NCBI GenBank assembly: GCA_027075325.1
Contig: JALTBN010000060.1
Span: 1 to 64,000 of the forward strand
DNA length: 64,000 bases
Direction of reading: 5' to 3'
Source: Thermococcus sp.
Lineage (GTDB): Archaea > Methanobacteriota_B > Thermococci > Thermococcales > Thermococcaceae
Positions 24,904 through 34,016 of this stretch are shown here, piece after piece. The stretch's first letter is position 1, and the number at the start of each line of letters is the position of its first letter. Below the pieces are notes generated by a model. It worked only from the letters and a program-made list of their open reading frames with translations. It was not told the origin of the DNA and searched no databases. The position numbers and the translations under genes are program-made.

Positions 24904-26166
24904 GTGAGGGCAGTGGTGATAGGCTCCGGAATAGGCGGGCTTTTAACTTCCTCCTTCCTCGCGAAGAACGGCTATGAAGTCACAGTCCTCGAAAAAGCAC
25001 CCTACGTCGGCGGCCGCTTCACGAATCTGGACTACAAAGGCTTCGGCCTCTCCACCGGTGCCTTCCACATGCTCCCGCACGGCGAAGACGGCCCCCTGGC
25101 ACACCTCCTGAAGCTCCTCGGTGCGAACGTCACGATAGTGAACTCAAATCCCAAGGGCATGATATTCTACGAGGGAAAGACCTTCCACTACCGCGACGGC
25201 TGGAAGTACCTCGGCTGGCGAGAGAGGGCGAGGGCAATGAAGCTCCTCGCGGACGTCAAGAGGAACAAGCTGCCAGCAGGTGAAGAGGCCGAGGTGAGCG
25301 GGCGGGAGTGGATACGGGAGAGGATAGGCGACAACGAGTTCGCTGACCTCTTCATCAAAAGCTTCCTCGGCTGGGCCGACAGCGTGCTCGACGTTCCGGC
25401 CGGGGAGCTTGCAAGGGAGATTAAAGCCGCGTTGAAGTGGGGCGGGCCGGGACTCGTTAAGGGCGGCTGTAAAGCAATAACCCGTGATCTTGCCAGGATA
25501 ACCGAAGCTAACGGCGGAAAAGTTCTCACGAGGAAGAAGGTCATCGAGATTGATCCTGAAGAAAAGAGGGTTTTCACGGCCGACAACGAGGAATTCACCT
25601 ATGATATTCTGATTTCCAACATCGGGATAAAGGAGACCGTTGAACTCATAGGTAGAGACAGCTTCGACCGCGAATACCTAAAGCGCGTCGATGCCCTCAA
25701 GCCGAGCGAGGGGATAAAATACAACGTCACCCTAAAGGGGAAGCCGAGGATAGGCAACACCGTCGTCTTTACCCTCGACACGGAGAGGATAAACGGCTAC
25801 AACGAGCCGCCATCGCTGAGTCCCGAGCTTGCCCCCGAGGGCTATACCCTGATAATGCTGCACCACGCGCTCCAGTCAAAGAACGTCAAGGCCGAACAGA
25901 GGAAGGGAATCGATGACATCTACAGAATCTTCCCGAACCTCGATGAAGAGGGGAAAATCCTGCTTATCCAGACCTACCTCGACGGAAACCCTGTCAACAG
26001 GGTCGCCAGCGGGCAAACTGTGGAGGAATTCCCCATCCCGGACGTTTACATTGTCGGAGACGCCTACAAGCTCCCCGGTGGAATAGAGGTCGAGGGCATT
26101 GCCCTTGGTGTGATGTGGACCCTCGAAAGGCTGGGCATCGGCAATTTCTCCGAGTGGTACCTCTAA
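24904..26166 (+). CDS. FAD-dependent oxidoreductase, phytoene desaturase/amine oxidase-like
   Basis: 420 residues. The FAD-binding Rossmann motif is AVVIGSGIGGLLTSSFLAKNGYEVTVLEK at the very N-terminus, followed by GGRF (the conserved RxGGR-like stretch). The C-terminal FAD motif is VYIVGDAYKLPGGIEVEGIALG. This is the phytoene desaturase/protoporphyrinogen oxidase superfamily; in archaea without carotenoids such proteins may act on lipids, for example geranylgeranyl reductase-like work, but this is uncertain. GTG 24904 is chosen because CAGGTGAG lies just upstream and the dinucleotide-binding motif then starts at once; the longer upstream frame runs into the methyltransferase gene. Confidence 0.82.
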   Translation: MRAVVIGSGIGGLLTSSFLAKNGYEVTVLEKAPYVGGRFTNLDYKGFGLSTGAFHMLPHGEDGPLAHLLKLLGANVTIVNSNPKGMIFYEGKTFHYRDGWKYLGWRERARAMKLLADVKRNKLPAGEEAEVSGREWIRERIGDNEFADLFIKSFLGWADSVLDVPAGELAREIKAALKWGGPGLVKGGCKAITRDLARITEANGGKVLTRKKVIEIDPEEKRVFTADNEEFTYDILISNIGIKETVELIGRDSFDREYLKRVDALKPSEGIKYNVTLKGKPRIGNTVVFTLDTERINGYNEPPSLSPELAPEGYTLIMLHHALQSKNVKAEQRKGIDDIYRIFPNLDEEGKILLIQTYLDGNPVNRVASGQTVEEFPIPDVYIVGDAYKLPGGIEVEGIALGVMWTLERLGIGNFSEWYL

Positions 26167-26301
26167 ATCCTTTGTTCTTTTTCGCTTTACCTTTGTCAAC
26201 TTATTTTCCTGCCGGCCGAACCTTTTTCCAGTGAACAGTCCTGGCACCTAACGAACGTTTTTATTCCGGTGGGCGTACTCATTCATCCAGGAGGTGAGGG
26301 T

Positions 26302-27246
26302 ATGAAGAGGGTTGTAATAGCTCTGGGCGGTAACGCTATTCTCCAGCGGGGCCAGAGGGGCACTTACGAGGAGCAGATGGCCAACGTCATGAAGACGGCC
26401 AAACAGATAGTTGATATAATCCTTGACGGGGACTACGAGGTCGTCATCACCCACGGTAACGGGCCGCAGGTCGGCGCGCTTCTTCTCCACATGGACGCTG
26501 GCCAAGCCGTTCACGGCATCCCGGCCCAGCCGATGGACGTTGCCGGGGCCATGACCCAGGGCCAGATAGGCTACATGATTCAGCAGGCGATAGCGAACGA
26601 GCTCAGGCGGCGCGGGATTGAGAGGCCGGTGGCGACGATAGTCACTCAGACCCTCGTTGATAAGAACGACCCCGCCTTCCAGAACCCGAGCAAGCCGGTC
26701 GGACCGTTCTACGACGAGGAAACCGCCAAGAAGCTCGCGAGGGAGAAGGGCTGGACTGTCATAGAGGACGCAGGGAGGGGATGGAGGCGCGTCGTGCCCA
26801 GTCCCGACCCGAGGGGGCACGTTGAGGCTCCGGTGATAGTCGACCTCGTCGAGAAGGGCTTCATAGTGATAGCCAGCGGCGGTGGAGGCGTCCCTGTTGT
26901 GGAAGAGAACGGTCAGTTAAGGGGCGTCGAGGCCGTCATAGACAAGGACCTGGCCGGAGAGAGGCTGGCCGAGGAAGTGAAGGCGGACGTTTTCATGGTA
27001 CTAACCGACGTCAACGGTGCCGCGGTGAACTTCGGAAAGCCGGACGAGAAGTGGCTCGGAGAGGTCACCGTGGAAGAGCTGAGGCGCTATTACGCGGAGG
27101 GCCACTTCAGGAAGGGCAGCATGGGGCCGAAGGTTCTCGCCGCCATACGGTTTGTGGAGTGGGGCGGCGAGAGGGCCGTCATAGCGGCGCTCGACAGAGC
27201 CGTCGAAGCCCTTGAGGGCAGAACCGGAACGCAGGTTATACCCTGA
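26302..27246 (+). CDS. cpkA: Carbamate kinase-like carbamoyl-phosphate synthetase
   Basis: 314 residues, identical in length to the Pyrococcus enzyme. It transfers phosphate between carbamate/ATP and carbamoyl phosphate; in Pyrococcus it makes carbamoyl phosphate for arginine and pyrimidine synthesis. Motifs: [94 protein letters not shown] and [13 protein letters not shown] 26302 follows GGAGGTGA; the frame is open further upstream without meaning. A TATA-like CGTTTTTATTCC is at about 26255-26266. No neighbouring arginine genes are present. Confidence 0.95.
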   Translation: MKRVVIALGGNAILQRGQRGTYEEQMANVMKTAKQIVDIILDGDYEVVITHGNGPQVGALLLHMDAGQAVHGIPAQPMDVAGAMTQGQIGYMIQQAIANELRRRGIERPVATIVTQTLVDKNDPAFQNPSKPVGPFYDEETAKKLAREKGWTVIEDAGRGWRRVVPSPDPRGHVEAPVIVDLVEKGFIVIASGGGGVPVVEENGQLRGVEAVIDKDLAGERLAEEVKADVFMVLTDVNGAAVNFGKPDEKWLGEVTVEELRRYYAEGHFRKGSMGPKVLAAIRFVEWGGERAVIAALDRAVEALEGRTGTQVIP

Positions 27247-27347
27247 TGTATGTTGTCTATATAGCCCTATTTTTTCTATTTTCCCCCATATATTCTACTG
27301 CGGCAAGATATTTATAGAGCACCCGTTACCCAATTCCGGTGAACGCG

Positions 27348-28559
27348 ATGGACGCATGGTTGCTGATAACGATAGCCCTTGGTTTCTGGATGGCATGGAA
27401 CATTGGTGCCAACGATGTCGCGAACTCAATGGGAACTGCGGTGGGTGCGAAGGCCATAACCCCCAAGCAGGCCGCGGTCATAGCTGGTCTAATGAACTTT
27501 ACCGGTGCATACTTCTTTGGGAAGAGCGTCACCGAGACGATACGGAAGGGGATACTTGACATCAACATGATACGTGACCCCATTGTCATCGTCTACGGTT
27601 CCCTTGCGGCACTCCTCGCGGCGAGTATATGGCTTATCTTCGCGACTTATAACGGACTGCCGGTTTCAACGACCCACTCTATAATCGGCGGTGTCGTTGG
27701 CTACGGCCTCGTCTATGCAGGAACGGCCATAGTGAACTGGTGGAAACTCGGCCAGGTTGTCCTCAGCTGGATACTCTCACCGATATTCGGTGCAATCGTA
27801 GCGTTCTTCGTGTTTCTGGCAGTGAAGCGGAGCATACTGGCCCGGAAGGACCCTGTTAGAAGCGCCAGGTACTGGGCGCCTTTCTGGACAGGGCTGGCGT
27901 TCGTCGTTATCGGAACGATGTTTTATATCAAAGTTCTCCATGGTTCCAACCTGCTTAAAGGGGTGCTTTTTTACGGAATTCCCGTGGGTTTCACGATTTT
28001 CATCCTCAGCTACACGCTCATAAAGGCCCGCTTCAGGCCAAAAGACCCCTACCTGGGCGTCGAGAGAATATTTAGAAAGGTACAGATCGTTACGTCGGCC
28101 TATGTTGCCCTCGCCCACGGCTCCAATGATGTCGCCAATGCCGTCGGACCAATAGCAGCCGCCTACGCCGTCCTGTCGATGGGTTTAAAGGGCATGGAAG
28201 TTCCGGTTCCAAGGTGGATACTGGCCCTCGGGGGCCTTGGCATCGCGATTGGGATATTCACTTACGGCTACAAGGTTATGGAGACCGTTGGGAGGAAGAT
28301 AACAGAGCTGACGAACACGAGGGGTTTCTCTATAGACTTCTCAGCCGCTACAGTTATCCTCGTTGCGACATGGCTGGGGATGCCCATCTCCACAACCCAC
28401 GTAGTCGTAGGCGCCGTCGTAGGCATCGGGCTAGCCAGGGGGGTAAAGGCAATAAACATTTCAATACTAAGAGATATAATAATCTCGTGGTTCGTTACAG
28501 TTCCGGTTACCGCTGCGATAAGTGCGGTCATATTCAAAATCTTCCTGTTGGCGGGGTGA
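27348..28559 (+). CDS. pitA: Inorganic phosphate transporter, PiT family
   Basis: 403 residues with about ten membrane helices. The duplicated PiT signature is clear: WNIGANDVANSMGTAVGAKAIT in the first half and LAHGSNDVANAVGPIAAAYA in the second. PVSTTHSIIGGVVGYG and PISTTHVVVGAVVGIG are the paired substrate-loop motifs. It imports phosphate by ion symport. ATG 27348 follows CCGGTGAA; a TATA-like GATATTTATAGAG lies near 27308-27320. It is followed four bases later by a DUF47 gene, its usual partner. Confidence 0.95.
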   Translation: MDAWLLITIALGFWMAWNIGANDVANSMGTAVGAKAITPKQAAVIAGLMNFTGAYFFGKSVTETIRKGILDINMIRDPIVIVYGSLAALLAASIWLIFATYNGLPVSTTHSIIGGVVGYGLVYAGTAIVNWWKLGQVVLSWILSPIFGAIVAFFVFLAVKRSILARKDPVRSARYWAPFWTGLAFVVIGTMFYIKVLHGSNLLKGVLFYGIPVGFTIFILSYTLIKARFRPKDPYLGVERIFRKVQIVTSAYVALAHGSNDVANAVGPIAAAYAVLSMGLKGMEVPVPRWILALGGLGIAIGIFTYGYKVMETVGRKITELTNTRGFSIDFSAATVILVATWLGMPISTTHVVVGAVVGIGLARGVKAINISILRDIIISWFVTVPVTAAISAVIFKIFLLAG

Positions 28560-28563
28560 TAGC

Positions 28564-29238
28564 ATGCAGGTCTGGATGAAACTCTTCGCGAAGAGCCCGT
28601 TCAAGCCCCTTATAAAGCACGCTGAGGTGACCCTCCAGACGGTTGAGACCCTTGAAAAGGCCCTCCAGGCGTGGCGCGATGGAAAGTATGAGGAAATGGA
28701 GAAGCTTGCCGTTGAGGTCGACAACCTTGAAGACGTGGCTGACAGGATAAAGGAGGAGATAAGGGATTCCCTGAGCTCGAAGCTCATGATGGCCGTGGCA
28801 AGGGAGGACGTTCTCATATACCTCCACATGCAGGATAAGGTCGCCGATGCCGCGGAGGACACCGCCAAGTGGCTGCTCGTCAAAAGGCCGACCAGCGTAC
28901 CTGAAGAGATAAAGGATGTGATCCTCAGGATGGGTACGGAGAGCATAAAATCGGCAAAGCTCGTTTACGAAGCGATAGTGCAGATGGACCGCGTTGTTGA
29001 GAGTGGCTTTTCCGACTCGGAGATAAAGAAGGAGTACGAAATAATCAAAGAGATAGAGGGCGTTGAGAGCAAAATAGACGGACTGGACACCGAACTGATG
29101 CAGCTCGTCTTCGAGAACGCGGATAAAATGAACTGGAGTGAGGGTTTCTACATTCTCAACATCGCCAGAACACTCAGCAACATCTCGGACAAGGCGAAAG
29201 ATGCGGCCGAGAGAATAAGACTGATGATGAACAAGTGA
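28564..29238 (+). CDS. DUF47/PhoU-like phosphate transport accessory protein
   Basis: 224 residues, entirely helical, with the two PhoU-like repeats: TVETLEKALQAWRDGKYEEMEKLAVEVDNLEDVADRIKEEI and EIIKEIEGVESKIDGLDTELMQLVF. DUF47 proteins accompany PiT transporters and are thought to regulate them. ATG 28564 follows GGGGTGAT, four bases after the transporter stop. Confidence 0.92.
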   Translation: MQVWMKLFAKSPFKPLIKHAEVTLQTVETLEKALQAWRDGKYEEMEKLAVEVDNLEDVADRIKEEIRDSLSSKLMMAVAREDVLIYLHMQDKVADAAEDTAKWLLVKRPTSVPEEIKDVILRMGTESIKSAKLVYEAIVQMDRVVESGFSDSEIKKEYEIIKEIEGVESKIDGLDTELMQLVFENADKMNWSEGFYILNIARTLSNISDKAKDAAERIRLMMNK

Positions 29239-29293
29239 GACTTTTTCTGTTTTTTTTGCCTTCAACAATAATCAAAGGAGAAGAATGGGGGGT

Positions 29294-29521
29294 TCAGATG
29301 GCGATCATCGTCGATGTCATCTGGATCTCCGACATGCGCCTTATCTTCTCCGTTATGAACTGGTCGAGATCCTTGAGCGTGTCCGTCTCGACCTTAACAA
29401 CGAGGTCGTATTCGCCGTAGACGACGTAGGCCTCCTTAACCTCCGGCATGGCCAGGAGCCTCTCCATGACTTCCCTCTCTTTTCCAGCGGCCGTAACCAT
29501 CAAAATAAAAGCCGTCACCAT
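29294..29521 (-). CDS. Stand-alone Lrp/AsnC ligand-binding (RAM) domain protein
   Basis: 75 residues. Only the alpha-beta RAM effector domain is present: TAFILMVTAAGKEREVMERLLAMPEVKEAYVVYGEYDLVVKVE, then LDQFITEKIRRMSEIQMTSTMI. There is no helix-turn-helix, so the protein cannot bind DNA alone. It may join full Lrp proteins or sense amino acids by itself. ATG 29521 follows GGTGAT. Divergent from the gene at 29575 with a shared 50-base promoter region. Confidence 0.9.
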   Translation of the reverse strand: MVTAFILMVTAAGKEREVMERLLAMPEVKEAYVVYGEYDLVVKVETDTLKDLDQFITEKIRRMSEIQMTSTMIAI

Positions 29522-29574
29522 GGCTATCACCAAAAGTATTTTATTTAAGGTGGTATTTAAGGTTATCGAGGGCC

Positions 29575-30222
29575 ATGTTTGAACATCTAATTTCAGGAAA
29601 AGTCATAGAGGCTTTCAAGGAGGAGCTGAAGGCATCTGGAATCCAAGAAGTTTTTCCGTACTCGAAAGGAACCACGAGCATCGTTTTTAAAGGAAAAATA
29701 GGAAGTAAATCGGTTTTAATCAAACTCCAACGCCCGGACTCACCGCGCTCGAACCTGCTTCGGGAGGCAGGGATAATAAAAATTCTGGAGCCATACGGGA
29801 TTACTCCCCCTTTGCTCTGGAGCGGAAGCTTCAGGGGGCTGGAGTACATCGTGAGGGGCTTTGCAGAAGGCGAACCCGTCATGCACGCGGATGTAAAAAA
29901 AGGCCACATTTTTGAGATAGTCGAAAAGACCGCCCTGCTGGACAGGCTCGGAATCGACCACGGCCAGATACAGGGGGGAAAGCACATAATCATTGGAGGA
30001 AGGGTGTGGTTAATAGACTTTGAAAAGGCCAGCTTTAGGAAGCCCAGGAACCTCACCTCCGCGCTGGCCATGCTCTTCATCGGAGACAACGCCACTTCGA
30101 GGAGGATAAGGGAGAAGTTCGGTATAGATAAGGAACTCCTGGAGGAACTCCTCAAGGAAATCGGGGAGTATAAAAGGAGGGGAAGGCTCTCAGGCCTTCT
30201 GGGTCTCCTCTCTGGACTTTAA
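29575..30222 (+). CDS. Small atypical protein kinase-like protein
   Basis: 215 residues, shorter than typical protein kinases. Kinase-fold elements: TSIVFKGKIGSKSVLIKLQRPD with a candidate ATP-binding Lys, LREAGIIKILEPYGITPPLLW, catalytic-loop-like LDRLGIDHGQIQGGKH in place of HxD-xxxxN, and VWLIDFEKASFRKPRN with the DFE metal-binding motif. It belongs to the RIO/Bud32-like archaeal kinase group by pattern, and homologues are annotated as serine/threonine kinases. Possibly it phosphorylates a small molecule or ribosomal factor. Start ATG; the ribosome-binding site is weak. The 3' end overlaps the convergent gene by 33 bases. Confidence 0.75.
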   Translation: MFEHLISGKVIEAFKEELKASGIQEVFPYSKGTTSIVFKGKIGSKSVLIKLQRPDSPRSNLLREAGIIKILEPYGITPPLLWSGSFRGLEYIVRGFAEGEPVMHADVKKGHIFEIVEKTALLDRLGIDHGQIQGGKHIIIGGRVWLIDFEKASFRKPRNLTSALAMLFIGDNATSRRIREKFGIDKELLEELLKEIGEYKRRGRLSGLLGLLSGL

Positions 30223-30516
30223 GCGGTCAGCGTATAGTGCAAGTACGGGAACAATCACGGCAAGGGATATCAGTCCCAGCCTTGGATCCCAGAGATAATC
30301 AAAGCCCAGTATAACGGCAACCGCTATGGCTATCATCACGAAGAGGTCTCTGTCGTACAGCCTCGATTTGGCCAGTATGTTCTGCTCCCTGGCTGTATAG
30401 GCCAGGTAAACGGGAATGCCAATGGCGGAGAACACAACTCCCCAGTACGTCCTGAAAGCTAGTGCAAATACCACGCCAGCGGTGAATATCACTGCCACAG
30501 CCCTCGTCTCCCTCAT
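30190..30516 (-). CDS. Small membrane protein of unknown function
   Basis: 108 residues with four hydrophobic segments (about 8-24, 26-42, 58-75 and 79-95). No motif is recognised. ATG follows GGAGGTGA, a strong site, which supports real expression. Its end overlaps the convergent kinase-like gene. Charged C-terminus (LKSREETQKA). Confidence 0.75.
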   Translation of the reverse strand: MRETRAVAVIFTAGVVFALAFRTYWGVVFSAIGIPVYLAYTAREQNILAKSRLYDRDLFVMIAIAVAVILGFDYLWDPRLGLISLAVIVPVLALYADRLKSREETQKA

Positions 30517-30582
30517 GCTCTCACCTCCGAGGGGTTAGCCTTATATACTTTTAAGCCTCTCTCATAAATTGGTGATACCGTT

Positions 30583-32454
30583 ATGAGCAGTATCGAATGG
30601 AATGAGAAGACCTTTTCTAAGTTCGCCTACCTGGGCGACCCGAGGATAAAGGGCAATTTCGTCGCCTACACACTCACCAAGGCCAACATGAAGGACGACA
30701 GATACGAGAGCACTGTGGTCGTTGAGGATCTCGAAACCGGGGCCAGGCGCTTCGTCGAGAACGCCTCGATGCCCAGGATTTCCCCGGATGGCAAAAAGCT
30801 CGCCTTTATGCGGCCCAACGAGGAAAAGAAGACAAGCGAGATATGGGTGGCTGATTTAGAGACGCTCAGCGCCAAGAAAGTTTTGACTGTCAAAAACGTC
30901 CGTTCAATCCAATGGAACGATGATTCGAGGAGACTGCTCGTCGTCGGCTTCAAGCGCCGCGATGATGAGGACTTCGTCTTCGACGACGACGTCCCGGCCT
31001 GGTTCGACAGCATGGGCTTCTTCGACGGCGAGAAGACCACTTTCTGGGTGCTCGACACAGAGGGCAAAGAAGTAATAGAGAAGTTTGAGAAGCCGCGCTT
31101 TTCCGATGGCCTCTGGCACGGTGATTCCATCGTCGTGAACGTCCCGCACCGCGAGGATTCAAAGCCAGCCCTCTTCAAGTTCTGGGACATCTACCTCTGG
31201 AAGGACGGGGGAGAGGAGAAGCTCTTCGAGCGGGTCTCCTTTGAAGCTGTCGATTCTGATGGAAAGGCAATCCTCCTCCGCGGGAAGAGGGAGAAGAGGT
31301 TCATGAGCGAGCACGACTGGCTCTACCTCTGGGACGGGGAACTAAAGCCCGTCTACGAGGGCCCGCTCAACGCGGGGCAGGCGAAGCTCGACGGAGAGAA
31401 GGTCTACTTCACGGTTGCCGACGCCGGAAGGGTGAACCTCCATCTCTGGGACGGTGAGGTTAAGCCAATAACAGTCGGCGACCACTGGGTGATGGGCTTC
31501 GACGTTCACGACGGAAAGGTCGCTGCCCTCATCGAGACCGCGACGAGGCTGAGGGAGCTTTACGTCTACGACGGCGAGCTGAGGCAGCTGACGGACTACA
31601 ACGGGCCAATATTCGAAAGGCTCAAGACCTTCGAGCCAAGGCACTTCAGGTTCAAGAGCATCGACCTCGAAATCGACGGCTGGTACATCAAGCCGGAGCT
31701 AAAAGAGGACGAGAAGGCGCCGGTTATCGTTTTCGTCCACGGCGGGCCGAAGGGGATGTACGGCCACTACTTCAAGTACGAGATGCAGCTGATGGCCAGC
31801 AAAGGATACTACGTGGTTTTTGTCAACCCGCGCGGCAGCAACGGCTACAACGAGGACTTCGCCCTGAGGGTTCTCGAGCGGACAGGCTTGGAGGACTTCC
31901 AGGACATTATGAACGGCATCGAGGAGTTCTTTAAGCTTGAGCCGCAGGCCGACCGCGAGCGCGTTGGAATAACCGGCATAAGCTACGGCGGCTTCATGAC
32001 AAACTGGGCGTTAACTCAGAGCGAGCTGTTCAAGGCCGGTATCAGCGAGAACGGCATAAGCTACTGGCTGACAAGTCATGCTTTCTCGGACATAGGCCTC
32101 TGGTACGATGTGGAAGTGATAGGCCCGAACCCACTTGAGAACGAGAACTATCGCAAGCTCAGCCCGCTCTTCTACGCGGACAGGGTTAAAGCCCCACTCC
32201 TGCTTATCCACAGCCTTGAGGACTACCGCTGCCCGCTCGATCAGAGCCTGATGTTCTACCATGTGTTGAAAGACCTCGGCAAGGAGGCCTACATCGCGAT
32301 ATTCAGGAGAGGTCCCCACGGCCACAGTATCCGCGGCAAGCCAAAGCACAGGGCGAAGAGGTACAAGCTCTTCGTGGAGTTCTTCGAGCGCAAACTCAAG
32401 AAGTACGAGGAAGGTTTCGACGTCGAGAAAATCCTGAATGGAAAAAAGGAGTGA
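30583..32454 (+). CDS. S9-family serine peptidase (acylaminoacyl-peptidase-like)
   Basis: 623 residues. An N-terminal beta-propeller (about 1-355, repeated W-x-D and ISPDGKKLAFMRP-type blades) caps an alpha/beta hydrolase. The catalytic Ser is in GITGISYGGFMTNWA, Asp in LLIHSLEDYRCPLDQS and His in RGPHGHSIRGKP. VFVHGGPKGMYGHYF is the oxyanion-side HGG motif. It should release acylated or short peptides in the cytosol. ATG start; a TATA-like CTTATATACTT at about 30540-30550. The next gene is convergent with a five-base gap. Confidence 0.93.
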   Translation: MSSIEWNEKTFSKFAYLGDPRIKGNFVAYTLTKANMKDDRYESTVVVEDLETGARRFVENASMPRISPDGKKLAFMRPNEEKKTSEIWVADLETLSAKKVLTVKNVRSIQWNDDSRRLLVVGFKRRDDEDFVFDDDVPAWFDSMGFFDGEKTTFWVLDTEGKEVIEKFEKPRFSDGLWHGDSIVVNVPHREDSKPALFKFWDIYLWKDGGEEKLFERVSFEAVDSDGKAILLRGKREKRFMSEHDWLYLWDGELKPVYEGPLNAGQAKLDGEKVYFTVADAGRVNLHLWDGEVKPITVGDHWVMGFDVHDGKVAALIETATRLRELYVYDGELRQLTDYNGPIFERLKTFEPRHFRFKSIDLEIDGWYIKPELKEDEKAPVIVFVHGGPKGMYGHYFKYEMQLMASKGYYVVFVNPRGSNGYNEDFALRVLERTGLEDFQDIMNGIEEFFKLEPQADRERVGITGISYGGFMTNWALTQSELFKAGISENGISYWLTSHAFSDIGLWYDVEVIGPNPLENENYRKLSPLFYADRVKAPLLLIHSLEDYRCPLDQSLMFYHVLKDLGKEAYIAIFRRGPHGHSIRGKPKHRAKRYKLFVEFFERKLKKYEEGFDVEKILNGKKE

Positions 32455-32459
32455 GGGCA

Positions 32460-33869
32460 TCAGCCCTCCACTATTATTCCATCTGCAACGTAGGGGACGA
32501 CTTCTATTGTACCTTTGTACTCCGTCACATAGCCGCCGATTTTGACCTGGGCACCGTCGGTTAGAGCAGACTTGACGTCTGAGGGCAGATCTGCGGTAAC
32601 GGATGACGGGATGAAGACGGTGACGTTTCCGCTGCCGTCCACAAGGAGGAACTTGAAGTTGTTGCCTATCGTCTTGAAGCCCTCCACCTGGCCTTCGATG
32701 ACCACCGTCTTACCCATGAGCCCCTCGGTTATGTTGGCGGTCTCCATCAGGGGTGACGGAACGGGATTGACCACCGTCACGTTGATGGCTGACATGCTGG
32801 ATGGATCAACGACGAGATAGACCTCACTCCCGGTTCCAGCCTCGATGGGGTTCGGCAGGAGCTCCCTCTGGACGCTTATGTTTGCCTCACCGCTTGAGTC
32901 CTTCAGAAGCATCACGTACCTACGAGTGGAGGACTGGTAGGAGAGGAGAACCCAGGTAGCCTCAACGCCTGCCCTGCCGCTTGCTGAGGAGAGGCCGGAA
33001 ATGGTGGTATTGGTCACCTCAGGGGTACTGGTTGTGGTTGAAGACGTGGTCGAGGTGGTGGTCTCAACCCCAATAGGCTCTCCGTAGGCCTTTATCCCCA
33101 TCCATGTAAAGGGTATAACCTCAAGGCTTCCCTTGTACTCATCGAGGTAGCCGCCGACCTCGACGCCCAGACCCTCCTTAAGCCCGGCCCTGGTCTCGTT
33201 TGGAAGGTCTGCGACAACTGAACCGGGCATGAATACTGCTATCTCTCCGGTTCCGTCGCTGACAGTGAGCTTGAGGTTTGAGCCTATCTCCTTCGTGCCC
33301 TCGATGTTTCCCCGAATAACAACGATTTTTCCGAGGTCATCCTCACTCAGGGAGGAGATTTTGTAGATTTCAGGTTTAACGGAGGTAACCACGCTCACGT
33401 TCCGGGCCCTTACGGTGTTCCCGTCCTCAACGGTTCCCGTGACATCTATAACCGAGCCGGTTCCGGCTTCCAGGGGATTGAGGGACTCAATGACGCTTCT
33501 TCCGGCGGTTACGTTGACCGTAACTCCATCTCCGGACACGGAAAGGACATAGAAGTGGCCGGTGGAGTCGTATCCAATCCCCTCAAGGGTGGCCTGGAAA
33601 GAGACGTTCTTTCCAACATAATCCTGAAGCTGGGAGAGCGATATCGAAACCGGTCTGGAGCTTTGAGTCTCCGTGGTTGTGGTGGTTTTTGTCGTTGTAG
33701 TTGCGGATGCGGTGGTTGTCCCGGTCGTCTTTGAGGTTGATACCGTCGTGCTGCTCCCGGTTGGGGACTGGGAGCTCGTGGTGCCCGTACCGCTGCCCCC
33801 GCCGATGCAACCGGCGGAGAGGACGATTATACCCACAATCAGCAGGGCCAGTAGCTTAGTCGACTTCAT
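32460..33869 (-). CDS. Multi-OB-fold lipoprotein
   Basis: 469 residues. The signal peptide ends in LSAGC, giving a lipid-anchored Cys, followed by a Thr/Ser-rich linker of about 60 residues (likely glycosylated) and another Thr-rich linker near 280-300. Four OB-fold-like modules follow the pattern GKxVxxxGxI-x-GSNLKLTVSDGTGEIAVFMP-x-G-x-VGGYxxEYKGxxEVIP. The modules are closely similar to those of the divergent gene at 34017, so the two arose by duplication. OB folds of this type bind nucleic acids or sugars, and here they are outside the cell. ATG 33869 follows GGTGAT. Confidence 0.85.
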   Translation of the reverse strand: MKSTKLLALLIVGIIVLSAGCIGGGSGTGTTSSQSPTGSSTTVSTSKTTGTTTASATTTTKTTTTTETQSSRPVSISLSQLQDYVGKNVSFQATLEGIGYDSTGHFYVLSVSGDGVTVNVTAGRSVIESLNPLEAGTGSVIDVTGTVEDGNTVRARNVSVVTSVKPEIYKISSLSEDDLGKIVVIRGNIEGTKEIGSNLKLTVSDGTGEIAVFMPGSVVADLPNETRAGLKEGLGVEVGGYLDEYKGSLEVIPFTWMGIKAYGEPIGVETTTSTTSSTTTSTPEVTNTTISGLSSASGRAGVEATWVLLSYQSSTRRYVMLLKDSSGEANISVQRELLPNPIEAGTGSEVYLVVDPSSMSAINVTVVNPVPSPLMETANITEGLMGKTVVIEGQVEGFKTIGNNFKFLLVDGSGNVTVFIPSSVTADLPSDVKSALTDGAQVKIGGYVTEYKGTIEVVPYVADGIIVEG

Positions 33870-34016
33870 ACGCATCACCATACCATCAGCCACGGTTTTG
33901 TTCTTATAACTCTTCTGCCGTTCTCGGTGCTCATGTCTTTACACGAAAATGTTAAAAAGAAACGCTTCCTACGCCCATGCCAGCTTAAATTTCAGAATCT
34001 AAGGAGGTGCTTCCTC

